Shown: piece after piece, positions 6,299 through 8,825 of the stretch
How the letters are laid out: every line of letters begins with the position of its first letter
Position numbering within the stretch: position 1 is the first letter of the stretch
Translations under genes and position numbers: made by a program
Notes under the pieces: generated by a model
Databases searched by the model: none
What the model saw: only the letters and a program-made list of their open reading frames with translations
What the model was told of the DNA's origin: nothing
NCBI GenBank assembly: GCA_900553305.1
Contig: USDI01000080.1
Span: forward strand, 1-8,825
Direction of reading: 5' to 3'
DNA: 8,825 nt
DNA from: an uncultured Lachnospiraceae bacterium
GTDB taxonomy: Bacteria; Bacillota; Clostridia; Lachnospirales; Lachnospiraceae

Positions 6299-6862
6299 AT
6301 GGAGATTAAAATAAGAAAATACGAGAAGAAGGATCTTCCTGAGATGATCCGCATCTGGAATGAAGTGGTAGAGGACGGAGTTGCATTTCCGCAGGAAGAA
6401 TTACTGGATAAGGTAAGTGGAAGAGAGTTCTTCGCACAGCAGACATATTGTGGAGTGGCAGAAGTCATTGCAGACCCAATGAATATCGAAGAGCAAAAAC
6501 CGGAAGATGCTTTCCCAAGCGAAGGAGCTGGAAATGATTTGAAATCCGGAAAGATTTATGGATTGTACATTCTGCATCCCAACAATGTTGGCCGTTGTGG
6601 ACATATCTGCAATGCAAGCTATGCAGTTTCCAGGGATTCCCGTGGCTTGCATATCGGGGAGCAGCTTGTTAAGGACTGTCTGATTCAGGGAAAAGAGCAC
6701 GGCTATGGAGTGCTTCAGTTTAATGCGGTTGTGGCAACCAATGTTCATGCGCGGCATCTGTATGAACGGCTTGGGTTCACACAGCTTGGAACGATCCCGA
6801 AGGGATTCCGTATGAAAGACGGACACTATGAGGATATTTGTCCTTATTATCATGAACTGTAG
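6299..6862 (+). CDS. GNAT family N-acetyltransferase
   Basis: This is a 187-residue acetyltransferase predicted to use acetyl-CoA on an amine of a small molecule or protein. The N-terminal strand and helix (MEIKIRKYEKKDLPEMIRIW) are typical. The acetyl-CoA pyrophosphate loop is SRGLHIGEQLVKDCL (114-128, R115, G116 and G120 in place of the usual Q/R-x-x-G-x-G/A), and the C-terminal helix is NVHARHLYERLGF (148-160). Residues about 56-84, rich in acidic residues (IADPMNIEEQKPEDAFPSEG), look like an insertion between core strands. Ribosome binding is weak: AGGG (6283-6286) is 12 bases from the ATG, behind the long repeat-filled leader. The ATG is kept because it gives the normal GNAT N-terminus. 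Its stop overlaps the azlC ribosome site, so these two are coupled. The substrate is unknown; linkage to amino-acid export genes hints at an amino acid or derivative. Confidence 0.85.
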   Translation: MEIKIRKYEKKDLPEMIRIWNEVVEDGVAFPQEELLDKVSGREFFAQQTYCGVAEVIADPMNIEEQKPEDAFPSEGAGNDLKSGKIYGLYILHPNNVGRCGHICNASYAVSRDSRGLHIGEQLVKDCLIQGKEHGYGVLQFNAVVATNVHARHLYERLGFTQLGTIPKGFRMKDGHYEDICPYYHEL

Positions 6863-6873
6863 GAGAAAATAAA

Positions 6874-7560
6874 GTGAAGATTTCAAAAGAAACATGGAAA
6901 CTGGCATTCGTGAAATCACTGCCAATTATGTGCAGTTACTTTTTTCTGGGTGCAGCCTATGGAATTATGATGGAGGAGACCGGATTTCCGTGGTATGTGG
7001 CCCTGTTATTGAGCATGACCGTATATACGGGTGCATTCCAGTTCGTGCTGATTACCTTTTTAAGTACAGGGGCATCCTTACTGACGATTGCGATTACAGC
7101 ACTGTTGATGAACAGCCGTCAGAGCTTTTACAGTCTGACATTTTTAAATGATTTCAAGCGGATGGGAAAGCGGAAGCTGTATATGATTCACAGCCTGACG
7201 GATGAAACCTATGCCGTGAACTGTACGCTGGAGCTTCCCCGGAAGGAAAAGGAAGACACGATGTTCGGTGTTGCGCTTTTAAGCCATTGCTATTGGATGG
7301 CAGCAACGGTGGCCGGTGCGGTGCTGGGACAGTTGATTCCCTTTGAATTGGAAGGAATTGACTTCTGCATGACGGCATTGTTTGTGATTATTTTTATGGA
7401 TCAGTGGAAAAAAGCATCCAGTCATATACCGGCACTGGCGGGTCTGACCTGTGGAATTGTGTGCCTGCTGATCTTCGGACAGAGCAGCTTCATCCTTCCG
7501 GCATTACTTCTTGTTTCCGGAATTCTGTTCTTTGTAGGGAGAAAGGAGGCAGCAGAATGA
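6874..7560 (+). CDS. azlC: AzlC family branched-chain amino acid exporter, large subunit
   Basis: This 228-residue protein has about six membrane segments in the AzlC pattern. The N-terminal segment has PIMCSYFFLGAAYGIMM, the second YTGAFQFVLI (51-60), and there is the family-like loop NSRQSFYSLTFL (80-91), where many relatives have His at the position of Q83. LTDETYAV (108-115) begins the conserved cytoplasmic stretch, and DQWKKA and a hydrophobic C-terminus follow. AzlC acts with AzlD in the membrane to export branched-chain amino acids or analogues such as azaleucine; other members export different amino acids. The start is GTG 6874, set by AGGAG (6861-6865), which overlaps the GNAT stop codon (TAG, 6860-6862), so translation is coupled. 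The TGA overlaps the azlD start (ATGA). It appears intact. Confidence 0.88.
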   Translation: MKISKETWKLAFVKSLPIMCSYFFLGAAYGIMMEETGFPWYVALLLSMTVYTGAFQFVLITFLSTGASLLTIAITALLMNSRQSFYSLTFLNDFKRMGKRKLYMIHSLTDETYAVNCTLELPRKEKEDTMFGVALLSHCYWMAATVAGAVLGQLIPFELEGIDFCMTALFVIIFMDQWKKASSHIPALAGLTCGIVCLLIFGQSSFILPALLLVSGILFFVGRKEAAE

Positions 7561-7880
7561 GTACACCAATGCTTGCAGCCGCCATTGTGTTATCTGCGGC
7601 GATTACGTTTGGACTTCGTGCCCTGCCGTTTCTGATCTTTTCTGGTGACCGGAAGATGCCCGGCTGGTTACAGAAGCTGGGGGAACTGCTTCCTTCGGCA
7701 ATTATGGCGGTTCTGATTATTTACTGTTTGAAGGATGTACCCGATGATTTTACCGGAGTCGGTATTCAGAAGCTGCTTGCGGTACTGGTTGTTGCTGTCA
7801 GCTATCATTTTAAACGAAGTACCTTTTTTAGCATTTTTCTTGGAACAGCGGCGTATATGCTGTTGTTGCATTTCTTTTAA
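7557..7880 (+). CDS. azlD: AzlD family branched-chain amino acid transport partner
   Basis: This 107-residue protein is the usual AzlD size, with about four hydrophobic segments: 5-28, 44-60, 72-84 and 90-107. Family-like features are TFGLRALPFLIF (17-28), with the arginine and proline common in AzlD, and LGELLPSAIMAVLIIY (41-56). It is the small partner of AzlC in the exporter complex. AGGAGG (7544-7549) lies seven bases before ATG 7557, inside the end of azlC, and the genes overlap by four bases. It is the last gene of the plus-strand cluster. It appears intact, with TAA at 7878-7880. Confidence 0.9.
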   Translation: MSTPMLAAAIVLSAAITFGLRALPFLIFSGDRKMPGWLQKLGELLPSAIMAVLIIYCLKDVPDDFTGVGIQKLLAVLVVAVSYHFKRSTFFSIFLGTAAYMLLLHFF

Positions 7881-7894
7881 AATGGATCGGAATC

Positions 7895-7985
7895 CGAAAA
7901 ACATAAAACAAAACACGCGAAAAATACAAAACAAAATACTCGAAAAATACAAAACAAAACACTCGAAAAATATAAAATTACATGC
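7895..7985. repeat. 23-bp A/C-rich tandem repeat behind azlD
   Basis: Units beginning CGAAAAA (CGCGAAAAA at the second) start at 7895, 7918, 7941 and 7964, exactly 23 bp apart. The consensus is CGAAAAATACAAAACAAAA followed by C/TACT; the last unit diverges after CGAAAAATATAAAA. The sense strand is nearly free of G and T apart from the CG and TA steps, so it is predicted to be unstructured. It lies 15 bases after the azlD stop in the 3' untranslated region. No gene lies between 7881 and 8090. Confidence 0.8.
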
Positions 7986-8010
7986 TTAAGCCGTTAAAAA
8001 TATATTAGAA

Positions 8011-8044
8011 ATAAGGCACACAGGTCAATTCCTGTGTGCCTTAT
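8011..8044. terminator. Hairpin between convergent genes, probably bidirectional terminator
   Basis: ATAAGGCACACAGG (8011-8024) and CCTGTGTGCCTTAT (8031-8044) form a perfect 14-bp stem with loop TCAATT. It lies between azlD and the leftward surface-protein gene, which both read toward it. Leftward, the stem is followed by a T-rich stretch (TTATTTCTAATATATTTTT), a reasonable terminator for the minus-strand gene. Rightward only TTAT follows, so termination of the azl transcript is less certain. Confidence 0.8.
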
Positions 8045-8090
8045 CCTGTATTCAAATCCCCTTTATAGATTGAACATACATCTTGAATTA

Positions 8091-8825
8091 TTATTGCCGT
8101 TCCGTAACCGTTAATCCAAGCTTAGAGGCAACTCCATAGAAGCCGTACATAGTGTCGGTATCTGTCAGGACCGGAGTGTAATCGGTTCCAGCAGGGAAGG
8201 TAATTTGCAGCTTCGTGTTGTTGTATTCGAATTGAATGGTTGTAGTTACATCATTGCGTTCTGCCATCTTCTTCAACAGGTAATCGCTGATGGTGTGGAG
8301 CTTACCGAAATCAGTTGTAACAGTTCCGTTCTCCGGAGCATCCTTAATAAAGCCATACAGGTTTTTGACCGTAGCCATACCTGCGGGAATGGGCTGGGAT
8401 TCCTTAACCATACCGCAAGTGATACACTTATATTCTTCCAGACCATCTACACCGGGCTGCGGTTCTACTGTTGTTACCCACTGGAAGTTACATTCGTGGG
8501 AAGGAGTCGTTGTGGACTCCAAGGGAGAAGCGGAATAATAAACCTTAACAACCATAGTAATAACTGTTGTGATTGTTGTGGATGATGAAATTGGAAGTGC
8601 GCTAGTATAGAAAGTTCCATATTCAATGTTGGAAGGAAAGCTAATAGACAATGTATTTATAGTACTGCCTTTATAATTCAAACTACTTCCTGTATATACT
8701 GAATTTTCATAGTAATCCCAACGAACTTCAAACATCATCTTCTCTGAACCGGGAATGTTGGTAAAAGTAAGAGTATCTCCAGGATAATACGTGGTTGCCT
8801 TTGCTGCCTCAATAGCATTGTCATC
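8091..8825 (-). CDS. Secreted or surface protein, C-terminal part, with Cys-pair module
   Basis: The leftward frame is open from the window edge (DDNAIEAAKATTYYPGDTLTF) to TAA at 8093-8091, about 244 codons. The gene therefore begins outside the window, and the internal Met at 8738 is not the start. The first part is Thr/Ser/Tyr-rich with beta-strand patterns, resembling an extracellular beta-sandwich (FTNIPGSEKMMFEVRWDYYE, then ITTVITMVVKVYY). A small module follows: HECNFQWVTTVEPQPGVDG, then LEEYKCITCGMVKES. It has a single upstream His/Cys pair and a CxxC, similar to the short zinc-ribbon-like repeats common in clostridial surface proteins. The end (DFGKLHTISDYLLKKMAERND to FYGVASKLGLTVTERQ) resembles a C-terminal domain I have seen in Lachnospiraceae surface proteins. 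No LPxTG motif or C-terminal membrane anchor is present. Ligand and role are unknown. Confidence 0.7.
   Translation of the reverse strand, partial: DDNAIEAAKATTYYPGDTLTFTNIPGSEKMMFEVRWDYYENSVYTGSSLNYKGSTINTLSISFPSNIEYGTFYTSALPISSSTTITTVITMVVKVYYSASPLESTTTPSHECNFQWVTTVEPQPGVDGLEEYKCITCGMVKESQPIPAGMATVKNLYGFIKDAPENGTVTTDFGKLHTISDYLLKKMAERNDVTTTIQFEYNNTKLQITFPAGTDYTPVLTDTDTMYGFYGVASKLGLTVTERQ

Noticed and set aside
5949..6299. Leftward 116-codon frame across the 51-bp repeats, giving 17-residue hydrophobic repeats
   Set aside because: It stays open because 51 is divisible by three and the strand is A/G-rich. No ribosome site precedes it, it runs into the M20 3' end, and the peptide (many Phe, Leu, Tyr) reflects base composition.
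8205..8585. Rightward 126-codon frame at the right end
   Set aside because: It is antisense to the surface-protein gene, which continues open to the edge with coherent domain features.
1..8825. Mobile element or phage defence island
   Set aside because: No transposase, integrase, terminal inverted repeats, tRNA or defence genes are visible; the ATPase fragment alone is not enough evidence.

Overview
The window looks like a chromosomal segment from a Firmicutes gut anaerobe, most likely Lachnospiraceae. The evidence is strong AGGAGG-type ribosome sites, moderate GC, A-rich intergenic DNA, and several proteins (AAA ATPase N-terminus, DUF5058, Cache chemoreceptor, surface-protein C-terminus) that I recognise from that family. 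No search was run, so the taxonomic call is inference.

Layout. (1) 1-91, minus: first 30 codons of an ATPase, preceded by a regular array of TATATAAC/G half-sites in four 29-bp units (103-207). (2) 210-345: candidate promoter elements and a good match to a DtxR/IdeR-type iron box, upstream of a decayed two-gene operon. (3) 346-2526, plus: an alpha/beta hydrolase that has lost its middle, overlapping (ATGA) a chemoreceptor gene with two frameshifts, a nonsense codon, a deletion in the sensor domain and loss of the conserved signalling tip. A perfect 14-bp-stem terminator follows (2561-2606). (4) 2607-7880, plus: an intact set of six genes behind a LacI-like palindrome. They are DUF5058 membrane protein, a second small membrane protein, a membrane-anchored M20 metallohydrolase, a GNAT acetyltransferase, AzlC and AzlD. 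The last three are tightly packed; the first gaps are long and filled with A/G-rich repeats. (5) 8011-8044: a hairpin between convergent genes. (6) 8091-8825, minus: C-terminal part of a large secreted or surface protein.

How the genes may work together. DUF5058 plus its partner look like a paired transporter. The M20 enzyme would cleave a peptide or N-acyl amino acid, the GNAT could acetylate an amine, and AzlCD families export branched-chain or related amino acids. An uptake, hydrolysis, modification and export module is therefore a reasonable hypothesis, but the substrate cannot be read from sequence. The most unusual non-coding feature is a four-copy, exactly 51-bp-phased repeat between the M20 and GNAT genes. 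Each copy can form a GGGTA/TACCC hairpin. A 23-bp array lies behind azlD and a degenerate 45-bp repeat between the first two transporter genes.
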